Assembly (NCBI GenBank): GCA_021846485.1 | Contig: JAJZWW010000053.1 | Coordinates: forward strand, 1 to 12,830 | Source of the DNA: Actinomycetes bacterium | GTDB taxonomy: Bacteria > Actinomycetota > Acidimicrobiia > Acidimicrobiales > Palsa-688 | Direction of reading: 5' to 3' | DNA: 12,830 nucleotides | In this document: positions 7,449-12,830 of the stretch, one piece after another | Layout of the letters: each line of letters begins with the position of its first letter | Position numbering within the stretch: position 1 is the stretch's first letter | Notes under the pieces: model-generated | Told to the model about the DNA's origin: nothing | The model's database searches: none | Seen by the model: the letters and a program-made list of their open reading frames with translations, nothing else | Translations under genes and position numbers: made by a program

Positions 7449-8494
7449 TCCTCAACGCACTTCCCCTTCTGCCCGGCGCAGGGGGGGTCGCGACCTACAT
7501 CCGGGAGCTGCTCTCATCCCTCCCTGGTGCGTGGACCCCTGACCGCAGGCCGACGATCGTCGCCGCTGTGCAGCGAAGTGCCGCCGGCGAGGTGCCGGAG
7601 GGGGTGGAGGCGCTCGTGTTCCCCGATGCCGCCGGGTGGCGTCGGGCTCTGCGCAGTGCTCGCGGCTTCGGCCCGGCCGACCTGGTCCACGGGCTGGACG
7701 CCGACCTGCCGCTGCGACGGGGGGCCCCCGCCGTGGCGACCGTCCACGACCTCGGCGTCTGGGACGTACCGTGGGCTTTCCCGGTGGCCAAGGCGAGGGC
7801 CGAGAGGGCCGTGGTCGCAGCGTCGCTGCGGCGGGCGGACGCGGTGGTGGCGGTGTCGGCGTTCACCGCCGAACGCGTCCGGGCTCGCCTGGGGCTGGAT
7901 GCGGTGGTGGTCCACGAGGCACCGGCGCCCGACCTGGCTCCACCGAGCGAGGTCCAGGTCGAGGAGGTCAGGCGCCGCTACCGTTTGTCGGAGCGTTGCG
8001 TGCTCCACGTGGGCAACGTCGAGCCCAGAAAGGACATCGCCACGATCGTTGCTGCCTGCCGCCGGATCGGCGCCGACCTGGTGGTCACCGGCGAGCGGCT
8101 CTGGGGCTCCCGTGTGGACTCGAGCGGTGCGCGCTGGCTCGGGACGGTGCCCCGAGGCGACCTGGCGGCTCTCTACGGAGCTGCTGGCGTGGTCGTCTAC
8201 GCGTCGGTCTACGAGGGCTTCGGCCTGCCTCCGGTGGAGGCGATGGCGTGCGGCGCCGCAGTCGTCTCCACCCCGGTGCCGTCGGTGCTCGAGGTCGCCG
8301 GGCGGGGTCGGGGGGTCGAGACGTTCCCTGCTGGGGACGTCGGAGCCCTGGCTCGGGTCCTCCGAGGGCTCCTTGCAGACCCCGATCGCCGGGCCGCCCT
8401 GGCGGCCGAGGGTATGCGTCGAGTGGGCGTCTTGAGCTGGGATCGCTGCGCGGCGGAGACCTCGGTGGTCTACCGCTCGGTCGGCTTCGGCTGA
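7433..8494 (+). CDS. GT4-family glycosyltransferase
   Basis: A 353-residue GT-B enzyme of standard GT4 length. The N-terminal domain has the glycine-rich LPLLPGAGGVATYIREL loop and VATVHDLGVWDVPW. The linker VVAVSAFTAERV precedes the donor domain with VLHVGNVEPRKDIATI, VVTGERLWG and the E-x7-E motif E261/E269 (EGFGLPPVE). The nucleotide-sugar and acceptor are unknown. Together with the divergent GT4 gene it probably supplies additional sugars for the polysaccharide built by the block to the left. The GTG start at 7433 fits the family N-terminus; it lies inside a 16-codon leaderless ORF. The stop runs 25 bp into the convergent ABC transporter gene, leaving no space for a terminator. Confidence 0.9.
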   Translation: MAQRLVLNALPLLPGAGGVATYIRELLSSLPGAWTPDRRPTIVAAVQRSAAGEVPEGVEALVFPDAAGWRRALRSARGFGPADLVHGLDADLPLRRGAPAVATVHDLGVWDVPWAFPVAKARAERAVVAASLRRADAVVAVSAFTAERVRARLGLDAVVVHEAPAPDLAPPSEVQVEEVRRRYRLSERCVLHVGNVEPRKDIATIVAACRRIGADLVVTGERLWGSRVDSSGARWLGTVPRGDLAALYGAAGVVVYASVYEGFGLPPVEAMACGAAVVSTPVPSVLEVAGRGRGVETFPAGDVGALARVLRGLLADPDRRAALAAEGMRRVGVLSWDRCAAETSVVYRSVGFG

Positions 8495-10440
8495 TGCGCG
8501 TCCCTCTCGGCTGCGGTCGGGCCGAAGGCGGCGACCTGCAGGCGGAACAGCTCGGCGTAGGTGCCCTCCTGACGCATCAGCTCCTCATGGTCACCGCTCT
8601 CGATGACCCTCCCACCGTCCATCACGTAGATGCGGTCGGCGAGGCGCACGCTGGCGAAGCGGTGGGAGATGAGCACGACGGACCGGCCGGCGAAGAGGTC
8701 TCGGACCGCAGAGAAGAGCGCCGCCTCGGCACGGGGGTCGAGCGAGGCGGTCGGCTCGTCGAGTATCACCAGCTCCGCCCGCCTCAGGTAGGCGCGAGCC
8801 ATCGCGACCCGCTGCCACTGGCCCCCGGAGAGGTCGCTGCCGCCGAAGAACTGGGGTCCGAGGAAGGTCTCGTAGCCGTTGGGCATGGCTTCCAGGAAGT
8901 CGTGGGCGCCAGCGGCCGAGGTCGCGGCCACGCCCGAGTCGAGGTCGTCGATGGCCTCCCACCTGCCCATGCCCACGTTCTCCCGGGCGCTCAGCAGGTA
9001 TCTCACGAAGTCCTGGAACAACACGGCCGACCTGTCCCTGACGGCCGAGATGTCCACTTCCGAGACGTCGACCCCCCCCCACGAGACGCTCCCCGACGTC
9101 GGCCGGTACAGCCCGGCGAGCAGCTTGGCGAGGGTGGTCTTGCCCGATCCGTTCTCGCCGACGAGGGCGACGACCTCTCCGGGGCGGATGTCGAGGTCCA
9201 CTGCTCCGAGGCTGTTGGCCTGCCGGGAGGGGTAGCGGAACTCTGCGGACCGTACCGATACCTCCCCGACAGACCCCAGCGGCGGTCGAGCACCGGGGAA
9301 GTCGGTGTCTCCCCCGCCTCCTGGCGCGACGAAGTCGTCGAAGTCCCTGATGAACAGGGAGCTCTCGTAGAGGGTGCCTATCGCGCCGGCCAGCCCGGAG
9401 AGCTGACCGGAGAGCAGGAGCAGGGCCGCGGCCGCCGCGCCGGCGGACGCCAGAGAGGTGTCCCGGTGCGCGACCAGGTAGATGAGCAAGGCGAGCGTCA
9501 CCCCGCTGATGGCCGAGGTGGCGAGGCTGCCCAGCAGGCCCTGGCGGGCTCTCTGGCGGACCAGCGATCGCAGGGCGGCGATGCGTCGCTCGTACAGGCG
9601 GTCGAAGCGGTCACGTAGGTAGCCATTGAGGTGGTACGCCCTGACCTCCTTCGCCGACCGACGGTCCAGGAGGAGGTTGCCGATGTAGTTGCGTTCACGG
9701 TCGGTGGGTGTCTGTTCCACCGCGAAGCGGTACAGCGAGCGGCCGAGGCCGAGGGTCGCGAGGGCTACGGGGATCACCGCCGCCACCGTGAAGACCAGGA
9801 AGATCGGCTCGATGGAGATCAGGGTGGCGCCGATGGCTGCCGAGGTCATCAGGCTCCGAGCGAGGCCTAGCAATCCCTGGGTCATCTGCACGGGCCTTAT
9901 GCTGGCGTTCACCGAAGCTCGCGTCAGCCGGTTGTGGAACTCTGGGTTCTCGTAGGCGATCAGGTCGGCCGCAGCCGCGGCGTCGATCACCATCTTCATC
10001 GAGTGGCGCGCGACGAGCTCCGACAGCAGTCGCTGCAGCTCGTTGCGCACCAAGTTGAGCGCCGCGGCCAGAGTGAGCACCACCACCAGGGCCACCACCG
10101 TGCTCGGTGCGCCGGAGAAGTTTCCCGTGCGGCTCCCGTCTATGAGCACCGACAGCAGCCGGCGGGTCAATAGGAGCTGGAGCCCTACGGCGGCGCTGCC
10201 GAGGACCTGGAGGACGACGCTGCCGACCAGCACGCGCGGGGCGGCTCTCCAGACGAGCTCGACGGCTCGTCCGAGCAGCCGGGGCAGCTCGCCGAGCCGG
10301 CGGCCGCCCGAAGTGGCGAAGTAGAGCTGGTCGAGGTCGACCGGGCCAGCCTCGGGAGATCGCCCGGGAGCTCCGACGCCGTCCTCCGCCCGGCACGGTC
10401 GTGCTTCCGCCGCCGGCGTCGCCCTCCGACCCTCTCGCAC
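8470..10440 (-). CDS. ABC transporter, fused membrane and ATPase domains (peptide-exporter type)
   Basis: A 656-residue half-transporter. An N-terminal cytosolic stretch of about 65 residues precedes a six-helix membrane domain (about 68-345). The nucleotide-binding domain has Walker A G428-T435 (GENGSGKT), signature LSGGQ at 537-541, Walker B with D561/E562 (LVILDEPTASLD) and switch H593, so it looks catalytically complete. No C39 peptidase domain is present, as in lasso-type (LasD/McjD-like) exporters where the leader is cut by a separate B2 protein. Divergence from the B2-like gene over a short shared promoter region suggests it exports the cassette product; a lipid or glycan substrate remains possible. 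The GTG start at 10440 sits 6 nt after a TACGCT -10 box. A run of nine G in the coding strand (9072-9080) lies between Walker A and the Q-loop. The gene ends inside the convergent GT4 gene. Confidence 0.88.
   Translation of the reverse strand: MREGRRATPAAEARPCRAEDGVGAPGRSPEAGPVDLDQLYFATSGGRRLGELPRLLGRAVELVWRAAPRVLVGSVVLQVLGSAAVGLQLLLTRRLLSVLIDGSRTGNFSGAPSTVVALVVVLTLAAALNLVRNELQRLLSELVARHSMKMVIDAAAAADLIAYENPEFHNRLTRASVNASIRPVQMTQGLLGLARSLMTSAAIGATLISIEPIFLVFTVAAVIPVALATLGLGRSLYRFAVEQTPTDRERNYIGNLLLDRRSAKEVRAYHLNGYLRDRFDRLYERRIAALRSLVRQRARQGLLGSLATSAISGVTLALLIYLVAHRDTSLASAGAAAAALLLLSGQLSGLAGAIGTLYESSLFIRDFDDFVAPGGGGDTDFPGARPPLGSVGEVSVRSAEFRYPSRQANSLGAVDLDIRPGEVVALVGENGSGKTTLAKLLAGLYRPTSGSVSWGGVDVSEVDISAVRDRSAVLFQDFVRYLLSARENVGMGRWEAIDDLDSGVAATSAAGAHDFLEAMPNGYETFLGPQFFGGSDLSGGQWQRVAMARAYLRRAELVILDEPTASLDPRAEAALFSAVRDLFAGRSVVLISHRFASVRLADRIYVMDGGRVIESGDHEELMRQEGTYAELFRLQVAAFGPTAAERDAHQPKPTER
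9072..9080. repeat. Nine-base homopolymer (C9/G9) inside the ABC transporter gene
   Basis: Nine consecutive C on the plus strand, read as G9 in the coding strand and encoding the WGG of SWGGVDVSEVD between Walker A and the Q-loop. It is the longest mononucleotide run noticed in the window. The frame is intact at nine; loss or gain of one base would destroy the ATPase domain. Confidence 0.9.
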
Positions 10441-10446
10441 GGCCAG

Positions 10447-10452
10447 AGCGTA
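10447..10452 (-). promoter_or_regulatory. Putative -10 box (TACGCT) for the ABC transporter
   Basis: On the minus strand TACGCT is followed by CTGGCC (6 nt) and GTG 10440, the same leaderless geometry as at 7386 and 12486. No -35 box stands out. Confidence 0.45.
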
Positions 10453-10510
10453 CGGCCCTCACGGGGACCCGTAGTGGTGACGGCTCTGCGATCCCGCTGG
10501 GCGGTCTAGC

Positions 10511-10516
10511 TAGCAT
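10511..10516 (+). promoter_or_regulatory. Putative -10 box (TAGCAT) for the B2-kinase genes
   Basis: TAGCAT matches TANNNT and overlaps a CTAGCTAG palindrome (10506-10513), which is unusual in this GC-rich DNA. A transcript starting 7-9 nt downstream would begin at or next to GTG 10525, favouring leaderless translation of the small ORF there. It is divergent from the ABC transporter promoter, with 58 bp between the two -10 boxes. Confidence 0.5.
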
Positions 10517-10524
10517 GGGCGTTG

Positions 10525-10602
10525 GTGCAATGGCCCGCGTGGACACCTGGTCGAGGCCGCTTCGTGCTCGACCCCCGGTCGCCGGGTCCGGGTGCGAGCT
10601 GA
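10525..10602 (+). CDS. Candidate lasso-type precursor peptide (25 aa)
   Basis: A GTG 8 nt after the TAGCAT box opens a 25-residue frame whose stop TGA overlaps ATG 10602 of the B2-like gene (TGATG). The peptide starts MQWPAWTP and continues with a 17-residue stretch beginning GRGRFVLD and ending PGPGAS. Known lasso precursors carry Thr at -2 of the cleavage site, Gly at +1 and Asp or Glu at +7 to +9. Here Thr, Pro, then Gly and Asp at +8 fit that layout. Against it: the leader would be only 8 residues (10 from TTG 10522; an in-frame TAG at 10507 prevents more), there is no clear YxxP motif, the tail lacks bulky plug residues, and no cyclase gene is visible. The alternative is that this DNA encodes the N-terminus of B2 in another frame (ATG 10530). 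Confidence 0.3.
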   Translation: MQWPAWTPGRGRFVLDPRSPGPGAS

Positions 10603-11063
10603 TGGTGAGGCTGCGGGTGGGCCCCGGCCGCTGGGTCGAGCGGGTCGCGCTGGTGACCGCCTGGGTCGTCGTGGACACCAGCCTGCGACTCGGGGTCGCC
10701 CTGCCGTCGCTCGCCAGGCGTTGTCGCATGGCGATCGGGCTCGACGAAGGGGGCGTCCTGCGTCCCGCCGAGGTGCCCGTCCGCGACCTGACCGCGGTCG
10801 AGCGCCGCCGCCTGACGATCATCGATGCCATCGCTTCCCGCTGGCCGTTGGGCGCCGGGCCCTGCCTTCGCCGGGCCCTGCTGGCGGGATGGGTGCTCCG
10901 GCGTCACAGCCCCCAGCTCCGCCTCGGCGTCGCCGAGCCTGGCGGTCCGGCCCAGGTGTCGGCGCACGCGTGGGTCGAGCTGCCCGACGGTAGGACCTTC
11001 GCGCACCAGCCCGGCTTCGTCACCCTCCTCTCCGGCAGACCCCGCGGTGGCCAGAGCCGTTGA
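10602..11063 (+). CDS. Lasso peptide biosynthesis B2-like protein (transglutaminase-like protease)
   Basis: 153 residues from ATG 10602. The C-terminal half carries the transglutaminase-like (Transglut_core3) triad pattern of lasso B2 leader peptidases: C88 in GPCLRRALLAGWVLRRH, H122 in AHAWVEL and D129 in LPDGR, with the LRLGVAEPGG strand between. The N-terminal part (WVERVALVTAWVVVDTSLRLGVALPSLARRC) resembles the hydrophobic helical lead-in of stand-alone B2 proteins, which is why 10602 is chosen; ATG 10530 in the same frame would add 24 residues and cannot be excluded. B2 proteins cut the leader from a precursor bound by a PqqD-like B1 partner, which is encoded two genes downstream. The stop lies inside the kinase gene (17-bp overlap), indicating one operon. 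Confidence 0.82.
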   Translation: MVRLRVGPGRWVERVALVTAWVVVDTSLRLGVALPSLARRCRMAIGLDEGGVLRPAEVPVRDLTAVERRRLTIIDAIASRWPLGAGPCLRRALLAGWVLRRHSPQLRLGVAEPGGPAQVSAHAWVELPDGRTFAHQPGFVTLLSGRPRGGQSR

Positions 11064-12033
11064 GGGGAGGGGTGGGCGCGAGCCTGTCGACGTCGAGGTC
11101 TATTGCGTCGCTGGCCTGAGCCTGGCGTCCGCTCTCCGGCTCGCCGCTCCGACGGTTCGTGAGCCGCCGGATTGGACGGTCCACCTCGGAGGTCCGCGGC
11201 TGTCGCCCCCGGGGTCCCCCGGCGACGAGGTGATTGCCGAGCTCTCGGGACGCGACCAGGTCCTGTACCGGGTGGTGTCGCGGCCCGGTGGCGACCTGGT
11301 TGCTCTCGTGCTCCCTGGGCTCGCCGACTTCGAGGTCGACTTGCTCCACAGGGTGGTCGTGGCCCACGCCCACCCGCAGGGTGACCCGGGCCTGCTGCCG
11401 GTGCTGGTAGCCGGGACCCTGGTGGCGCTCCTGCTCTCCCTCTCGGGCGAAGTCGTGCTCCACGCCAGTGCCGTCGAGGTTGCCGGCGAAGCGATCGCGT
11501 TCGTCGGGGGAAGCGGCCAGGGCAAGACGACGGTGGCGGCGCTTTGTTGCGCGGCGGGCTATCCCCTCGTCGCCGACGACCTGCTGGTGGTGAGGCCCGA
11601 AGAGGACGGCTCGGTGAGCTGCTTGCCGGGCTCACGGGAGCTGAGGTTGCGTTCCGGGGCGGCGCCGATTGCCGACCTCCTCGCCGTCGATGGAAGCATG
11701 CGCCGTCCCACGGTCGACGCCCGGACAGCGGTCTCCCCTCAGGCCAGTGCCCTGGGTCGCCTCCCTCTCCGGGCGGTCGCGCTGCCGTGGCCGCAGCATC
11801 GCTCCGGACGCGTCGAGCTGTCGACTTTGGGCCCGGCCCGGGCGACGGTGACCCTGCTGCGAGCCCAGCGCATCGTGAACTGGCGTCCGCGGGAAAGGGC
11901 CGGGATGTGGATCGAGAAGATGTCTTGCATCGCGGCTGCGGTCCCGGTGAGCTCACTGGCGGTCCCCTGGGGGCCGCCGTGGGACCCCGCCCTCGGACGC
12001 CTGCTCGTCTCGGCCCTCGCCGGCGGCGCGTAG
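11047..12033 (+). CDS. HPr kinase-like P-loop protein
   Basis: 328 residues from GTG 11047, which overlaps the end of the B2 gene by 17 nt; no clear Shine-Dalgarno is seen. The C-terminal half shows the HPrK-like P-loop: H139 in VLHASAVEV, Walker A at 154-162 (GGSGQGKTT) and the acidic pair D177/D178 in YPLVADDLLVV. The N-terminal 130 residues are less recognisable and may be a substrate-recognition domain. Proteins of this type are common in RiPP clusters with B2 and PqqD partners. In paeninodin-type lasso clusters a related kinase phosphorylates the C-terminal Ser of the precursor. The candidate peptide upstream ends in Ser, which would suit this, but that is inference. No HPr or sugar phosphotransferase gene lies nearby, so a role in carbon catabolite control is unlikely. 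Confidence 0.8.
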   Translation: MARAVEGRGGREPVDVEVYCVAGLSLASALRLAAPTVREPPDWTVHLGGPRLSPPGSPGDEVIAELSGRDQVLYRVVSRPGGDLVALVLPGLADFEVDLLHRVVVAHAHPQGDPGLLPVLVAGTLVALLLSLSGEVVLHASAVEVAGEAIAFVGGSGQGKTTVAALCCAAGYPLVADDLLVVRPEEDGSVSCLPGSRELRLRSGAAPIADLLAVDGSMRRPTVDARTAVSPQASALGRLPLRAVALPWPQHRSGRVELSTLGPARATVTLLRAQRIVNWRPRERAGMWIEKMSCIAAAVPVSSLAVPWGPPWDPALGRLLVSALAGGA

Positions 12034-12048
12034 GCGTCGTGGGCCCGC

Positions 12049-12078
12049 TTGACCTACGGCACCGATCGTGGGATCGTG
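12049..12078 (+). promoter_or_regulatory. Possible promoter/operator upstream of the small ORF and PqqD gene
   Basis: TTGACC (12049-12054) is followed after 17 nt by GATCGT, a weak -10. The same stretch has a direct repeat of GATCGTG (12064-12070 and 12072-12078) that also forms CGATC-GTGG-GATCG. It could be a promoter with an operator, or chance; PqqD may equally be transcribed from the B2 promoter. Confidence 0.22.
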
Positions 12079-12088
12079 TCCACCCGTC

Positions 12089-12154
12089 ATGAACGAAGCT
12101 GCTTCTCACCGAGGCCGCTGCTCGCCCCATCTCCGCCCGAGGGTCCGGCTGTGA
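12089..12154 (+). CDS. Putative 21-codon ORF coupled to PqqD
   Basis: ATG 12089 opens a 21-residue frame that begins MNEAASHRGRC and ends in an Arg-rich tail (RPRVRL). Its TGA (12152-12154) overlaps the GTG start of the PqqD-like gene at 12151. It carries five Arg, two His, one Cys and one acidic residue. It has no Thr-x-Gly lasso cleavage pattern and no good ribosome binding site, so a coupling leader peptide is as likely as a substrate, and it may not be translated. Confidence 0.25.
   Translation: MNEAASHRGRCSPHLRPRVRL
12139..12143 (+). promoter_or_regulatory. Ribosome binding site GAGGG of the PqqD-like gene
   Basis: GAGGG ends 7 nt before GTG 12151. This supports that start over in-frame GTG 12076 or TTG 12049, which would add a Pro/Arg-rich extension not typical of PqqD proteins. 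Confidence 0.5.
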
Positions 12155-12429
12155 CGCCCGGGGAGGGGGTGCACCTCGTCCGTGACGAAGGGCTGGCTTG
12201 GCAGCAGGTGGGTGATGAGTCGGTGGTGCTGGACCTCCGATCATCCCTGTACTACAGCGGGAATGCACCCGGGACCGTGCTGTGGTCGCGGCTGGTCGAA
12301 GGCGCGACCACCGAGCAGCTGGTCGAGGCCCTCACCGCCGAGTTCGACGTGGAGCCGGGTCGAGCCCGAGCCGACGTGCTCGCCTTCCTGGAGGAGCTGC
12401 GCGCCAGGGGGCTGCTCGAGGGCGGTTGA
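12151..12429 (+). CDS. PqqD-family peptide chaperone (lasso B1-like)
   Basis: 92 residues, the usual size for stand-alone PqqD/RRE proteins. The N-terminal strands (VRDEGLAWQQVGDESVVLDLRSS) lead into LYYSGNAPGTVLWSRL, equivalent to the family's Y-x-LN-x-x-G-x-x-(I/V)-W segment. The C-terminal helices TTEQLVEALTAEF and ARADVLAFLEELRARGLLE match the family helix pair. PqqD-like proteins bind the leader peptide of a RiPP precursor and present it to the maturation enzymes; the natural partner here is the B2-like protease, with the HPrK-like protein as third member. GTG 12151 is chosen on length and on a GAGGG ribosome binding site. The start overlaps the stop of a 21-codon ORF. Confidence 0.85.
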   Translation: MTPGEGVHLVRDEGLAWQQVGDESVVLDLRSSLYYSGNAPGTVLWSRLVEGATTEQLVEALTAEFDVEPGRARADVLAFLEELRARGLLEGG

Positions 12430-12446
12430 CCGGACTCGTGGTCCGG
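12430..12446 (+). terminator. Hairpin directly after the PqqD-like gene
   Basis: CCGGAC-TCGTG-GTCCGG is a perfect 6-bp stem with a 5-nt loop starting at the base after the PqqD stop. No T-run follows. It may end the B2-kinase-PqqD transcript before the independently promoted dehydrogenase gene. Confidence 0.4.
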
Positions 12447-12485
12447 GGACGGCCAGACGGAGGACGGTGCCCCGCTGCGCGTGGC

Positions 12486-12491
12486 TAGGGT
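12486..12491 (+). promoter_or_regulatory. Putative -10 box (TAGGGT) of the dehydrogenase gene
   Basis: TAGGGT, then GCGGAC (6 nt), then ATG 12498: a textbook leaderless actinobacterial promoter. It separates this gene transcriptionally from the peptide cassette. Confidence 0.6.
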
Positions 12492-12497
12492 GCGGAC

Positions 12498-12830
12498 ATG
12501 GACATCTCTGGGACCTCGGCGCTGGTCACCGGCGGCGCCTCCGGCCTGGGCGAGGCGACCGCCCGAGCGCTCGCCGCCCGCGGCGCCCGGGTGGTGCTGG
12601 CCGACATGCAAGACGACAAGGGGGAAGCCCTCGCCAAGGAGATCGGCGGGGTCTTCGCCCACGCCGACGTGACCCGCAGCGACGAGGTGGTCGCCGCGGT
12701 CGAGGCGGCGATGGAGCTGGCGCCGCTTCGAAGCGTGGTCAGCTGCGCCGGGATCGGCTGGGCGACCCGTACGACCGGCCGGGACGGGACCTACGAGTCG
12801 GCCCACGACCTCGACGCCTACCGGAGGGTG
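12498..12830 (+). CDS. Short-chain dehydrogenase/reductase, 3' end outside window
   Basis: 111 residues of the N-terminal half are visible before the window ends. The Rossmann signature TGGASGLG (11-18) is the classical TGxxxGxG cofactor motif. D36 at the end of the second strand (VVLADMQ) predicts NAD(H) preference over NADP(H), D57 in HADV fits the adenine-contacting Asp, and SCAG at 82-85 matches NNAG. The overall look (SGTSALVTGGASGLGEATA, then LADMQ) is that of the 3-hydroxyacyl-CoA dehydrogenase type II / 17-beta-HSD10 group, a fatty-acid or steroid-type oxidoreductase. The catalytic Ser-Tyr-Lys are beyond the edge, so activity cannot be judged. It is probably unrelated to the peptide cassette. 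Confidence 0.9.
   Translation, partial: MDISGTSALVTGGASGLGEATARALAARGARVVLADMQDDKGEALAKEIGGVFAHADVTRSDEVVAAVEAAMELAPLRSVVSCAGIGWATRTTGRDGTYESAHDLDAYRRV

Noticed and set aside
7636..9618. Plus-strand frame of 660 codons spanning the GT4 gene end and the ABC transporter
   Set aside because: It crosses two well-supported genes in wrong frames and shows no recognisable domain.
10530..10601. Longer B2 start at ATG 10530 (or ATG 10515, which falls inside the -10 box)
   Set aside because: Not excluded, but ATG 10602 fits the family N-terminus better and is coupled in TGATG to the small ORF; kept as the alternative.
10825..11046. Upstream extension of the HPrK-like gene to ATG 10825
   Set aside because: This part is an alternative frame of the B2 catalytic core; the kinase-like protein plausibly starts at GTG 11047.
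10904..12268. Minus-strand frame of 454 codons opposite the B2, kinase and PqqD genes
   Set aside because: Pro/Arg/Gly-rich shadow translation without motifs; the plus-strand genes carry catalytic signatures.

Overview
The window is very GC-rich with strongly GC-biased third codon positions. It uses many GTG starts, GTGA gene overlaps and TANNNT -10 hexamers lying 6-8 nt before a start codon (the leaderless style). This points to an actinobacterium (Actinomycetota). The lineage within the phylum cannot be read from the sequence; Acidimicrobiia-like is only a guess. No rRNA, tRNA, CRISPR array or insertion sequence was seen, and no stretch longer than 300 bases lacks a gene.

Positions 1-6059 (+) form an exopolysaccharide/capsule block. 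It holds a GT4-GT2 fusion glycosyltransferase cut by the left edge, a second GT4, a Wzz-like chain-length regulator fused to a BY-kinase-type ATPase, and a Wzy/O-antigen-ligase-like polytopic membrane protein. The first two genes overlap by GTGA. A promoter sits in the 130-bp gap before the third, and the third and fourth overlap by GTGA. Together they look like assembly, polymerisation and length control of a surface polysaccharide. Positions 6141-8494 hold two more GT4 glycosyltransferases, transcribed divergently from a shared 117-bp region with a TATCCT -10 box on each strand.

Positions 8470-12429 look like a RiPP (lasso-peptide-type) maturation cassette. It has an ABC exporter (-), divergent from a lasso B2 transglutaminase-like protease, an HPr-kinase-like ATPase and a PqqD-like peptide chaperone (B1 type). 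The asparagine-synthetase-like lasso cyclase is not in the window. Two tiny ORFs sit exactly where they would be coupled to B2 and to PqqD. The one before B2 (10525-10602) has a Thr at -2, Gly at +1 and Asp at +8, the layout of a lasso core, and its stop overlaps the B2 start in TGATG. It is a candidate precursor, though with a very short leader and no cyclase nearby.

The window ends in the start of a short-chain dehydrogenase/reductase (12498 onward) that has its own leaderless promoter and is probably outside the cassette.
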